From Pyruvatibacter sp. (GTDB lineage Bacteria; Pseudomonadota; Alphaproteobacteria; CGMCC-115125): a stretch of 64,000 nucleotides of DNA. This document shows positions 39,025 to 46,556 of the stretch, piece after piece. The translations under genes were made by a program, and so were the position numbers. Positions within the stretch are counted from its first letter, which is position 1. Each line of letters begins with the position of its first letter. The stretch covers positions 186,001-250,000 of the forward strand of contig NZ_JAVJSC010000004.1 in the NCBI RefSeq assembly GCF_040219635.1, written 5' to 3'. Under the pieces are notes generated by a model that was given only the letters and a program-made list of their open reading frames with translations, did not search any database and was not told where the DNA came from.

Positions 39025-40164
39025 ATGTCATTGCCAGCAACCTATCTGCAGATGATTTCAACCGTTACCGGCGATGGCGAACTCCGTATGGAGTTGGTTG
39101 AACAGAAAATGCCAACCCCAAAGCCTGGGCAAGTTGTGGTGAAAGTGGAGGCCACGCCGATCAATCCGTCTGACCTTGGTGTGATGTTCGGGTGGGCCAA
39201 CCTCGCAGAAGCCAAATCATCGGGATTGGGTAAAAGCACGACACTCACCGCGCCCGTTCCAGCGCAGGGTATGCGCGTGATGAAGGCGCGCATTGACCAG
39301 CCGCTTCCTGTTGGCAACGAAGGTGCCGGCACTGTAGTCGCGGCTGGCCTTGAAAAAATTGCGCAAGAGCTGATGGGCCGCCTCGTTGCCGTCATGGGTG
39401 GCGGCATGTATGGGCAATATCGCTGCGTGGACGCGGCAATGTGTATGCCGCTGCTTCCCGGCGACACCGCAAAGGACGGCGCATCGAGTTTCGTTAATCC
39501 GCTTACGGCGCTTTCCATGATCGAAACCATGCGGATGGAAGGCCATACGGCGCTTGTTCATACGGCTGCAGCATCAAACCTTGGTCAGATGCTCAACCGC
39601 ATTTGTCAGGCGGACGGCGTTGAGCTTGTCAATATTGTGCGCAAACCCGAACAGGCCAAGCTGCTGAAGGACATGGGTGCCAAATACATCGTGGACAGCA
39701 GCACAGATACTTTCCTTGCTGACCTTACCGATGCCGTTCACGCGACAGGCGCCACGCTGGCGTTTGACGCAACGGGTGGCGGCACGCTGGCATCCACCAT
39801 TCTGAGCGCAATGGAAGGCGCTGCGGCCCGCACGCCGGGGGCGTACAGCATTTACGGCTCCATCAAGCACAAGCAGGTTTACCTGTATGGTGGCCTTGAT
39901 ACGTCAGCCACCGTACTGACACGTGGCTATGGCATGGCGTGGGGGGTTGGCGGATGGTTGTTGCCAAACTTCCTGGCCAAGGCAGGCAACGAAGTTGCAA
40001 ACCGTCTGCGCACGCGGGTGGCGAGTGAACTCAAGACCACGTTCGCAAGCCACTACACAGACGAAATATCTCTGAGTGAGGCACTCAAGGCCGACATTGT
40101 GGCGCGCTACAATGCCAAGACAACGGGTGAGAAGTTTCTGGTCTGCCCGCAGTTGGATGTCTAG
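39025..40164 (+). CDS. MDR-family NAD(P)H oxidoreductase
   Basis: This 379-residue protein belongs to the medium-chain dehydrogenase/reductase superfamily, quinone-oxidoreductase-like and lacking an obvious zinc-binding Cys set. The N-terminal part has VEATPINPSDLGVMFG and LPVGNEGAGTVVAAG, typical of GroES-like domains. The Rossmann part reads ALVHTAAASNLGQMLNRIC, then IVRKPEQAKLLKDMGAKYI and FDATGGGTLA. It probably reduces an enone, quinone or enoyl thioester using NADPH. It stands alone after the SDR and is the last intact gene before the anomalous block. Confidence 0.87.
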   Translation: MSLPATYLQMISTVTGDGELRMELVEQKMPTPKPGQVVVKVEATPINPSDLGVMFGWANLAEAKSSGLGKSTTLTAPVPAQGMRVMKARIDQPLPVGNEGAGTVVAAGLEKIAQELMGRLVAVMGGGMYGQYRCVDAAMCMPLLPGDTAKDGASSFVNPLTALSMIETMRMEGHTALVHTAAASNLGQMLNRICQADGVELVNIVRKPEQAKLLKDMGAKYIVDSSTDTFLADLTDAVHATGATLAFDATGGGTLASTILSAMEGAAARTPGAYSIYGSIKHKQVYLYGGLDTSATVLTRGYGMAWGVGGWLLPNFLAKAGNEVANRLRTRVASELKTTFASHYTDEISLSEALKADIVARYNAKTTGEKFLVCPQLDV

Positions 40165-40201
40165 TCGGGTACGGGGTTAAGGTATGCCGTTGCACTGTGC
40201 C

Positions 40202-40287
40202 CTACTGAGTTTGGCCGCCGTAAATGCGGTCTGTTGCAAACCCGTTGCCGGTCCAGAACAGGCGATAGGCTGACTTCTCATGCCGCT
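40202..40287 (-). pseudogene. 3' end of the interrupted native membrane-protein gene
   Basis: On the minus strand a frame reads [18 protein letters not shown] then ATDRIYGGQTQ and stops at 40202-40204. Base composition is like the native genes, and the strand matches the truncated gene at 42138-42408. Together they look like the two ends of one small gene separated by about 1.85 kb of unrelated sequence. Some bases may have been lost at the junction, because the two parts cannot be shown to join in frame. Confidence 0.55.
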
Positions 40288-40670
40288 CCAGCATGATCGT
40301 GCCCTCGCTCCTCCCGGTGCTCGCGCCGATCGTGACCTACTTCGTCATCTTCGCGGTGGCGGGCAAGAGCCAGGCCTTCTCGGCGGTGAGCGCCATGCTC
40401 CTCGGCGTGATCGTGACGGGCCTCTTCGTGGCGATCTCGATGACGTCCGGCGGTGGCGCGTGGGACAACGCCAAGAAGTCCTTCGAGGGCGGCTTCGTCG
40501 ACAAGGACGGCGTCAAGCACATGAAGGGCTCGGATGCCCACAAGGCGTCGGTCACCGGCGACACCGTCGGCGACCCCTACAAGGACACCACCGGCCCCGC
40601 GGTGACCCCCGCGATCAAGATCACCAACATCATCGCGCCCTTGCTGCTCGCCGTGCTGGCGCACAACTGA
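40288..40670 (+). pseudogene. hppA: hppA C-terminal fragment (proton-pumping pyrophosphatase)
   Basis: The frame from [20 protein letters not shown] (ATG 40293) to the stop at 40668-40670 gives the last 125 residues of a membrane-bound H+-translocating pyrophosphatase. Family-specific parts are [36 protein letters not shown] and [16 protein letters not shown], ending LLLAVLAHN. The full enzyme is about 700 residues, so more than 80 percent is missing. The cut is blunt at the left edge of the foreign block. A middle piece of what is probably the same gene appears at 41776-42137, downstream instead of upstream. Confidence 0.88.
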
Positions 40671-40744
40671 GCGCGAGCGCCGTGCGGCATGTGCCCTCTC
40701 CCGCTGGAGGGGGCCCATTTTCGTATCGACGGGAGGATCGAGAG

Positions 40745-40996
40745 ATGGACACCACGCAGATCGGGTTCGACGACTTCCTGAAGGTCGGCGAGAAGCGCTC
40801 GGCGGCGCAGATCACGAAGCACTACGCGCTGGACGAGCTGCCGGGCCGGCTGGTGCTCGCCGTCGTCAATTTCCCGCCCCGCCAGATCGGCAAGTTCATG
40901 TCCCAGGTCCTGACGCTCGGCGTCCCCAACGCGGAGGGCGAGGTAGTGCTGATCGAGCCGTCGACGGACGTGCCGGTGGGTGGGCGGTTATATTGA
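40745..40996 (+). CDS. CsaA-like tRNA-binding protein with internal deletion
   Basis: This encodes 83 residues beginning MDTTQIGFDDFLKV and continuing GEKRSAAQITKHYALDELPG, AVVNFPPRQIGKFMSQVL, and ending EPSTDVPVGGRLY. CsaA-type proteins are about 110-residue dimers with an OB-fold related to the tRNA-binding domain. The segment normally between FLKV and the SAQIT block (roughly 25-30 residues with the first beta strands) is missing, though the frame stays open. A good ribosome site (GGGAGG) precedes the ATG. Loss of the first strands would probably destroy the fold. The deletion is either real or a sign of faulty assembly. Confidence 0.7.
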   Translation: MDTTQIGFDDFLKVGEKRSAAQITKHYALDELPGRLVLAVVNFPPRQIGKFMSQVLTLGVPNAEGEVVLIEPSTDVPVGGRLY

Positions 40997-41039
40997 GCGG
41001 GTTGAGATAGGCTTCTCGCTGATCGCCTGCGCCGCCGTT

Positions 41040-41468
41040 TCAGTTTCGCGCGATGACACGCAGCAGCTGCAGGCGGTCCCGACTCAGGTAAGTCGCGGTG
41101 TCCGGTCCCGTAATTGTCGGGGTCGTGCAGGTCGGCGGCCGGGTAATCGATACCGGGTTAGCGGCTTGGCACAGCTGATCACCTCTGATCAGCCATTGGC
41201 CGGACGCGGTCAGCGTCACGACCCCTTGGGGCGTAGACACCGCCGACGAAAACGATCCGCTCGGGTCGAAAGTGGTGGTGATGACGAGGGAGAGTTCGGG
41301 GTTCTCGGCATTGCGGATTTCGATCGTTGCGCCGCTAAACCAGTCGCGCAGGGACGTCGTGCCAGCGGCCTGCCCGGGGGGGCCGAACACCGGAGCATCG
41401 CCCACGCAAGCCGAGAGGGCAAACAGAACGACGAGCGACAATGCTGAGTTTCGAAGACGTCTGATCAT
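41040..41468 (-). CDS. Putative lipoprotein in the foreign block
   Basis: This 142-residue protein starts MIRRLRNSALSLVVLFALSAC, with a lipobox LSAC placing the lipidated Cys at residue 21. The mature part includes SLRDWFSGATIEIRNAENPE, SGQWLIRGDQLCQAANPVSI and a TCTTPTITG segment with paired Cys residues. It resembles small alphaproteobacterial beta-rich lipoproteins, but no named family was recognised. It appears full length. Its base composition is less extreme than the hppA pieces in the same block, so it may not come from the same source. Confidence 0.6.
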   Translation of the reverse strand: MIRRLRNSALSLVVLFALSACVGDAPVFGPPGQAAGTTSLRDWFSGATIEIRNAENPELSLVITTTFDPSGSFSSAVSTPQGVVTLTASGQWLIRGDQLCQAANPVSITRPPTCTTPTITGPDTATYLSRDRLQLLRVIARN

Positions 41469-41553
41469 AAGCGACTTACCGACGAATATTGAGCACATAT
41501 GAGATGCCATACCGAACGACTAATGCAAGCGAAAATTGCTGAACCGACTCGCC

Positions 41554-41775
41554 TCACCCCGGCAGCCGCACCGTCGCCCGCAGTCCGCCGAGGGCGCTGT
41601 CCTCCGGGGCGATGTCGCCGCCGCGGGCGCGGGCGATGTCGCGGGCGATGGTGAGCGCGAGGCCCGAGCCGCCTTCGTCCTGGTTGCGCGCTTCGTCGAG
41701 CCGTACGAACGGCTTGAACACGTCGGCTCGGCTCTCGGGTTGGATGCCCGGCCCGTCGTCGTCGACGTGGAGAGA
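41554..41775 (-). pseudogene. Histidine kinase C-terminal fragment
   Basis: The minus strand encodes about 73 residues of the end of a HATPase domain: [19 protein letters not shown] (G1 box), [20 protein letters not shown], then GLGLTIARDIARARGGDI (G2 box), ending ATVRLPG and a stop at 41554-41556. The upstream part of the kinase, including any H-box, is absent: at about 41775 the reading passes directly into hppA sequence on the other strand. The form is EnvZ-like. No function is possible for this fragment. Confidence 0.85.
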
Positions 41776-42137
41776 TCGCCATCGCGGTGACTGCGATGCT
41801 GGCGCTCGCCGGCATGGTGGTGGCGCTCGACGCCTTCGGCCCGGTGACGAACAACGCCGGCGGCATCGCCGAGATGGCGGGCCTGCCCAAGGAAGTGCGC
41901 CGCTCCACCGACGCGCTCGACGCGCTCGACGCGGTCGGCAACACCACCAAGGCCGTCACCAAGGGCTATGCCATCGGCTCGGCGGGCCTGGGCGCGCTCG
42001 TCCTGTTCGCGGCTTACACCTCAGTCCTGAACTACTTCATCCTCGAGGCGAACCGCGAGGGCTCGACGCAGTACCAGTACTTCGCCGGCGTCACGCCGGA
42101 CTTCTCGCTGGCGAACGCCTACGTCGTCGTCGGCCTT
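41776..42137 (+). pseudogene. hppA: hppA middle fragment (proton-pumping pyrophosphatase)
   Basis: The plus strand reads about 120 residues without a start of its own: [58 protein letters not shown] and [12 protein letters not shown]. These are hallmark segments of H+-translocating pyrophosphatase, from the part roughly 60 residues upstream of where the fragment at 40288 begins. The piece starts abruptly at the kinase junction and ends abruptly at the native gene. The two hppA pieces are in the same orientation but reversed order. Confidence 0.88.
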
Positions 42138-42408
42138 ATGCAGATACATCACCCTTACAGTCAGAGCTCCTGCTATCAACGCTGCGACTACGGAGGCGAC
42201 GGCGGCATATTTTTTCAGCCTCTCAAAAGGCAGCCTGACCGCAGCAAAGCCTGCAAAAACCCCCAAGCCCAGCGCCCGGCTTTACCATGACCAGTGACCC
42301 AAAGAGCGTGCCGCCGACCAGACCGACAAATGCAGTACACAGAACAAGTGCAGTGCCGGCGAGCAGACGAATGAAAAGACGGCCCGCTGTCGGCTTTCCG
42401 GTCTCCAT
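42138..42408 (-). pseudogene. 5' part of native small membrane protein (frameshifted, interrupted)
   Basis: ATG 42408 begins METGKPTAGRLFIRLLAG with two hydrophobic stretches (ALVLCTAFVGLVGGTLFGSLV). That frame stops at 42223. In another frame, starting at a G-run followed by a T-run near 42257-42266, the sequence continues convincingly as [20 protein letters not shown] and [16 protein letters not shown] until the foreign block. A one-base indel in this homopolymer would restore a single membrane protein. It starts 2 bases after the stop of the DUF4892/OmpA gene, so it is the last gene of that operon. The probable C-terminus lies at 40202-40287. Confidence 0.6.
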
Positions 42409-42410
42409 GC

Positions 42411-43406
42411 CTAAGGGCGTTCCACAAGTTCAACACGGCGGTTTTTGGCGCGGCCACCTTCTGATGAGTTGGAGAAAACCGGAACCAGAGGCCCCACACC
42501 GTGCGGCTCAAGCCGTTGTGTTGCAATGTCGTAGTCGTTGTTAAGTGTTGAGGCCACAGTTTGCGCGCGGCGCTTTGCCAATGACGTATTGTAGTCGAAT
42601 GACCCCACCGCGTCAGTGTGGCCAACAACATAGAAGTTCATGGAGCCACGTTGCTTCAGAAACTTCGCAATCTCGTCGAGAGCAGGTTTTGAGGCTGCTG
42701 TGAGCGTTGCCTTGTCATGATCGAAGTAAAGGCCGTCGAGCGTTACGCGGCCATATTCGTCAATGTCGTCGCCCATCGCTTCGGCATCGACAGTTACCAG
42801 ATCTGTTTCGACAGTATCTTCTTCAATGACATCGATCATCGTGGCGACGATATCTTCGCTGTATTGCGTGACCGCTATGACGACGTACACAACACCTGCC
42901 GCACGCTCTTTGCTGGCGGCCAGAAAAGCTGACCCACCGCTGGTAGATGAGCCTTGCATCAAACGAATGCCAACAGGTGGCAAATCATTACGCGCAAAAT
43001 GTACCGGCAACCATTTGCGGCTTCCTATCTCTGCGGACTGTTCAGAGTTTGCAAACAGGCCCTGAGCGGCAAACGTGAAGCCCGCATCGGTTAGCGCTTT
43101 CTTGTAGTTTGCATAAACCTCTGTATGCGTTTTTTCTCCGGAGAGTTCATAATATATCCGCGTCAGGCGGCCTTGCGTCTCTTGCCAGTCATCTATTTTG
43201 CGATATCCGGTTACCGGGCCGGTGGCAATAAAATAGGGCGCGAAGGCCTGCACATCATACCATTTGATCTCAGATCCCGGGTAGCGGCTGATAACCGGGT
43301 GATCCTGTGCATCAGCAATATCGGCCGCATGTCCGTAACCGGATGCGCCAATGAATACTCCACCCAGAACGGCTGCGACGGTTAGAGCGGAAAGGAGAGG
43401 TTTCAT
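42411..43406 (-). CDS. Outer-membrane OmpA-family protein with DUF4892-type N-terminus
   Basis: This 331-residue exported protein has a signal peptide (LLSALTVAAVLGGVFIGASG). The N-terminal domain, starting DHPVISRYPGSEIKWYDVQA, resembles DUF4892. The C-terminal OmpA domain, from about residue 215, has GLYFDHDKATLTAASKPALD, VVGHTDAVGSFDYNTSLAKR and GRAKNRRVELVERP, the usual peptidoglycan-binding set. I start at ATG 43406, where AGGAAA lies 7 bases upstream; the upstream extension of the frame lacks secretory features. It is the fourth gene of the leftward envelope operon and probably links outer membrane or periplasmic partners to the cell wall. Confidence 0.85.
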   Translation of the reverse strand: MKPLLSALTVAAVLGGVFIGASGYGHAADIADAQDHPVISRYPGSEIKWYDVQAFAPYFIATGPVTGYRKIDDWQETQGRLTRIYYELSGEKTHTEVYANYKKALTDAGFTFAAQGLFANSEQSAEIGSRKWLPVHFARNDLPPVGIRLMQGSSTSGGSAFLAASKERAAGVVYVVIAVTQYSEDIVATMIDVIEEDTVETDLVTVDAEAMGDDIDEYGRVTLDGLYFDHDKATLTAASKPALDEIAKFLKQRGSMNFYVVGHTDAVGSFDYNTSLAKRRAQTVASTLNNDYDIATQRLEPHGVGPLVPVFSNSSEGGRAKNRRVELVERP

Positions 43407-43443
43407 CGGCTTTTTCCTAAAGTTGCGATGTTCATGACAGGTA

Positions 43444-44997
43444 TCAGCGCCGTGGATCGAACCAAAGCTCGGCAATTTTTTCGCCACGGTCCACAAGCTC
43501 CACATTGTAGTTCAGCGTCCATTCGTGAGCGCCCGCTGCGATAGCAGCGCCGGAGACTGCCTGCCCCGTCATGCTGATCGGCAGGGCATCCAGCGAGATT
43601 CCGTCCGGCATTTGGGCCTGCAGTTCTTCCATGCCGGGCACTTTTGCCTCGCCCGACATTGCCTGGGCCATGGCGAGTGCATCTGCCACCGAAACGCCCC
43701 CAACCGGCGCGTTGGCAAAAGCCGCTGGCACACCAGGTACAGCCCCGCGTCCGGTCAGCACGACCGAGCCGCCGGGCCAGGTGATGTATCCTGCCGCGTA
43801 CCCATCGGGCTGCTCCAGTTGGGTGAGCGCATCGCAGGCACTCAGCAGACTTGCAGCCATATAATCAATGTTGATGCCGTGGAGTTGCGACTGCCCGTCA
43901 TTTACCGGTTGGCGGGCATACTCGGCGACGGCTTTCGCCTTGGGGTCACCGCCATGAAAAGCCTGATTGGCGACGGCCATCATATCGATCATCTGGTTGG
44001 CGGTATCATCAAGGCTCTGGCCGGCCACCTCCCCAACCACCTGCTCAAGTGCCCATGAGGCTACTCCACCCAGGCCCGCCGCAAGTTTTGGGGCTTTACG
44101 GAAAAGCGGTGCTATTGCGCCGGAAAGATCAGCTATTGCACTTGTATCGGCCGCCGCATCAACCGCGTCACGCATGTTGAACGTGCCATCGGCAAAACTG
44201 GCCTCTTTTCCGTTGTTCATTCCTTCGCGTACGGATGGACCCATCACGCCCCAACTCAAAGGCTCCGGCGAAGCTGCAATGGGGATGACGGACCAGCGCT
44301 TGTGCAATTGTGCATACATAGTAGCGACGTGTTTTTGAAAAATGTCGCAGTTGTTTTGTACCGCCGTGAGGTCTGATTTCCACGGCTTGGGATAAGCAGT
44401 GAAACTGAGTGGGGCGAAGTGCGCTTTGGTTTCATATTCCATCCGCATCGCACCACGCCCACTTGAGCCAAGCGCCATCTGCTGATCATCACAGAATGTC
44501 GGCCCCGGAACCCATTCGCGCACATCGCCACGCGCGTACAAAACGGCCCGTTCGAGTTCCTGATTGACGACAAGTCGGCTTTCCTGGGTGCCGGTCATGT
44601 AGGATGCGTCGCTCGAGAACAAACGCATGGCGATAATCCGCATTTCAGAAACGCCCATCTCGTTGGACCTGCACAGATCAGGTCCGCGAACAATTTTTGT
44701 GAGATGCACAGAGGCATTCGCCATGAAGTCGGCATCAATGCCGTCTGCGGCGCCAAACTCCCGGTCCGCCAGCACGCTTTCAACCAGCGTGTTGGCCCTG
44801 ACCGGATAGACCCATGTGCCGCTTTGCGTTTCAATCGGAGCCATGCCGGGAACCTGCATGGCTCCAAGGCCCTGAGCCTCAAGCATCTGTTGAACAGTTT
44901 CCTGCGGCGATGGTGTTTGTGCGCCAGCGCCATGCGCGAAAAAAAGCACAGCGCCCGCCAGAAGCGCTTTCAGAAATGTCGATCTTGCGTTTGTCAT
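43444..44997 (-). CDS. Large exported protein of unknown function
   Basis: This 517-residue protein has a signal peptide (FLKALLAGAVLFFAHGAGA) and no membrane segments afterwards. The N-terminal half includes SGTWVYPVRANTLVESVLAD and a pair of Cys-containing stretches (GPDLCRSNEMG, GPTFCDDQQMA). The middle is Ala-rich and helical, and a Gly/Pro-rich linker precedes a C-terminal beta-like segment ending AELWFDPRR. No family was recognised. It lies between two lipoprotein genes and the OmpA-type gene in one operon and is probably the main periplasmic or surface component of that system. Confidence 0.75.
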   Translation of the reverse strand: MTNARSTFLKALLAGAVLFFAHGAGAQTPSPQETVQQMLEAQGLGAMQVPGMAPIETQSGTWVYPVRANTLVESVLADREFGAADGIDADFMANASVHLTKIVRGPDLCRSNEMGVSEMRIIAMRLFSSDASYMTGTQESRLVVNQELERAVLYARGDVREWVPGPTFCDDQQMALGSSGRGAMRMEYETKAHFAPLSFTAYPKPWKSDLTAVQNNCDIFQKHVATMYAQLHKRWSVIPIAASPEPLSWGVMGPSVREGMNNGKEASFADGTFNMRDAVDAAADTSAIADLSGAIAPLFRKAPKLAAGLGGVASWALEQVVGEVAGQSLDDTANQMIDMMAVANQAFHGGDPKAKAVAEYARQPVNDGQSQLHGINIDYMAASLLSACDALTQLEQPDGYAAGYITWPGGSVVLTGRGAVPGVPAAFANAPVGGVSVADALAMAQAMSGEAKVPGMEELQAQMPDGISLDALPISMTGQAVSGAAIAAGAHEWTLNYNVELVDRGEKIAELWFDPRR

Positions 44998-45027
44998 ATA
45001 CTGGCCCTGGCGGGTTTCCCCGGTTGA

Positions 45028-45414
45028 TTATCCCGGTGTTTTGATCTTGCGAAACTCTGCGCTGATGATTTTCAACGCTTCGGGATCACGCATTGCCAGC
45101 ATACTCATGGACGTTGCAATGCGTGCCTGTGCCTGAGCAATTTTGGAGGCGTGAGCAGAACTCATCATCGCCTTTTCCACATCGCTCATCGCTTCGATTT
45201 CAGCCGTCGCGACATCCATCCTTGCGCGTGCGTCAGTAATGATCTCAGCCACGTTTCGGGCATCTTCGGCTGTCTGGACCTGCTCTACAGCATCTGCGAT
45301 GCGGTTCATCTCATCAGCAAATACATCGGCAGCGTTGTTTGCATCACCGCCGCACGCTGCGAGCAGGACGCTTGATGCGAGCAAAAAGACCGGCAATAGA
45401 GATTTGATTTTCAT
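45028..45414 (-). CDS. Small helical lipoprotein
   Basis: This 128-residue protein has a signal peptide with lipobox LAAC (MKIKSLLPVFLLASSVLLAAC), so it is lipidated at Cys21. The mature part is almost entirely helical and charged (DEMNRIADAVEQVQTAEDAR, ARMDVATAEIEAMSDVEKAM), suggesting a coiled-coil. The open frame extends upstream over the neighbouring lipoprotein gene, but ATG 45414 starts the signal peptide directly. It is the second gene in the envelope operon, 4 bases after the previous stop. No named family. Confidence 0.75.
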   Translation of the reverse strand: MKIKSLLPVFLLASSVLLAACGGDANNAADVFADEMNRIADAVEQVQTAEDARNVAEIITDARARMDVATAEIEAMSDVEKAMMSSAHASKIAQAQARIATSMSMLAMRDPEALKIISAEFRKIKTPG

Positions 45415-45418
45415 GGCT

Positions 45419-45757
45419 TCAGCAGCCTCCCGCGATCTGTGCATCACGCACGGCTTTGCGCGTGCTGGAGGTGGCAACGGCGACCTCATTCGCCGTTGCT
45501 CCGCCGGAGCCTGTCAGAAGCTGACTGAGCCGTCCGCCTGCGCGCACCCGCTGTTCATACTGGGTAACTTCCTGCATTTTGGCGTTTAGTTCCGCACACG
45601 ACATGTTTTCAATGCCCGAAATACCGGGAGCAGGTTCTGCCGCCGTTGCGCAGCCTGTCAGCACCATGGCGACTGCAAACACCGCGCAGCGCATTGTACA
45701 AAACAACTTGCTGGAAGGAGGCGGAAGGCCGGTATCCGCCGTGGATTGTGTTTTCAT
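45419..45757 (-). CDS. Small lipoprotein, first gene of envelope operon
   Basis: This encodes a lipoprotein of at most 112 residues. The hydrophobic segment and lipobox read CAVFAVAMVLTGC; two more Cys follow, in MSCAELNAKMQ and at the very C-terminus (QIAGGC). The start is uncertain: ATG 45757 has AGGAG upstream but gives a long N-region, while ATG 45694 gives a standard signal peptide without a ribosome site. It heads the leftward operon and is divergent from the response regulator gene across a palindrome at 45879-45894. Confidence 0.65.
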   Translation of the reverse strand: MKTQSTADTGLPPPSSKLFCTMRCAVFAVAMVLTGCATAAEPAPGISGIENMSCAELNAKMQEVTQYEQRVRAGGRLSQLLTGSGGATANEVAVATSSTRKAVRDAQIAGGC

Positions 45758-45878
45758 CCGGGGTGCATCTCCTATGTTGCCCTCACGACATGCCGCAGAA
45801 AATCCGGACAAGCGTGGGCATACAGCGCTTCAACCGTCTGCTGACAGTAGCTAAGCTGCCTCAGTCCAAATCGGCAAT

Positions 45879-45894
45879 TAGCTCATATGAGCTA
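45879..45894. promoter_or_regulatory. Perfect 16-bp palindrome, candidate operator
   Basis: TAGCTCATATGAGCTA is perfectly self-complementary. It sits in the short gap between the divergent lipoprotein operon and the LuxR-type regulator gene, 21 bases before the GTG of the latter. It is a natural binding site for a dimeric regulator such as the adjacent protein; binding is inferred. Confidence 0.55.
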
Positions 45895-45914
45895 GTGGCC
45901 GCCGATGTGATTGA

Positions 45915-46556
45915 GTGAAAGACTGCATGTTTGACCCGGTTCTCATTGCTGATGACCATCCAATTTTCCGGAATGGCCTGCGCCAGATCATTTCCAGGGA
46001 AATGCCTGACTGCGAGGTGATTGAGGCGGGTGACATGAGTGAAGTTAAGGCGGCGCTGGACCGCGAAACCGCTTTCGAGCTGGCGGTCGTTGATCTTTAC
46101 TTTCCCGGGTTCGACCACACCTGTGATTTTCAGATGCTGCGACGTATCCTGAAAACAACGCCTATACTGGCGGTCTCGATGACGCACGACGATGCAGCGA
46201 TTGACTGTGTCATGCGTCAGGGCCTGAACGGTTTCGTTTCGAAATCAGTTGCAGCCGAAGATCTGGTAAGTGCCATCATGAGCGTGCGGGATGGCGAGAT
46301 TGTTGTTCTCAGGAGCACCGCGGGCTCAAGCGCTGCCGCGATGGACCATGGGCGCAATCCGCTTGATGCATTGTCGTCACGTCAGCTAGACGTTCTGCGT
46401 CTCATCTGTCGGGGTGCGACAAACAAAGAGATTGCACGCGACCTTGGTTTGTCACCCCACACTGTCCGTATTCATACGTCTGCATTGTTCAGGGCACTCA
46501 ACGTATCCGGACGAGCGGCGGCGGCGGCCCTGGCCTCTTCACGAGGGTTCAGTTGA
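45915..46556 (+). CDS. NarL/LuxR-type response regulator (module 2)
   Basis: This 213-residue regulator has a receiver domain ([14 protein letters not shown], phospho-acceptor Asp in [11 protein letters not shown], Lys in GFVSKSVAA). A LuxR helix-turn-helix follows: [16 protein letters not shown] then [20 protein letters not shown]. It starts at GTG 45915 or ATG 45927. Its 3' end overlaps the hybrid kinase gene on the other strand by 18 bases (46539-46556), as in module 1. The adjacent divergent envelope operon is the most likely target. Confidence 0.9.
   Translation: MKDCMFDPVLIADDHPIFRNGLRQIISREMPDCEVIEAGDMSEVKAALDRETAFELAVVDLYFPGFDHTCDFQMLRRILKTTPILAVSMTHDDAAIDCVMRQGLNGFVSKSVAAEDLVSAIMSVRDGEIVVLRSTAGSSAAAMDHGRNPLDALSSRQLDVLRLICRGATNKEIARDLGLSPHTVRIHTSALFRALNVSGRAAAAALASSRGFS

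Larger units (their letters stand above)
40288..42137. other. Foreign mosaic block inserted in a native gene
   Basis: This stretch differs sharply from its flanks. Its hppA pieces use G or C at almost every third codon position, while neighbouring genes often end codons in T or A. In order it holds the 3' end of hppA (+), a csaA-like gene (+), a lipoprotein gene (-), the 3' end of a histidine kinase gene (-), and a middle piece of hppA (+). No transposase, integrase, terminal inverted repeat or clear target duplication was seen. Edges are placed to within a few bases: the left edge lies between 40286 and 40293 and the right edge at about 42137. Confidence 0.75.

Noticed and set aside
41612..42238. 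208-residue plus-strand open frame across the kinase/hppA junction
   Set aside because: It is Arg/Ser/Pro-rich and out of frame with both the kinase fragment (minus) and hppA (plus); it is a by-product of high G+C.
40165..42408. Classical genomic island, prophage or insertion sequence
   Set aside because: No integrase, transposase, terminal inverted repeat, tRNA target or clear target duplication was found; the contents are broken housekeeping-type genes.
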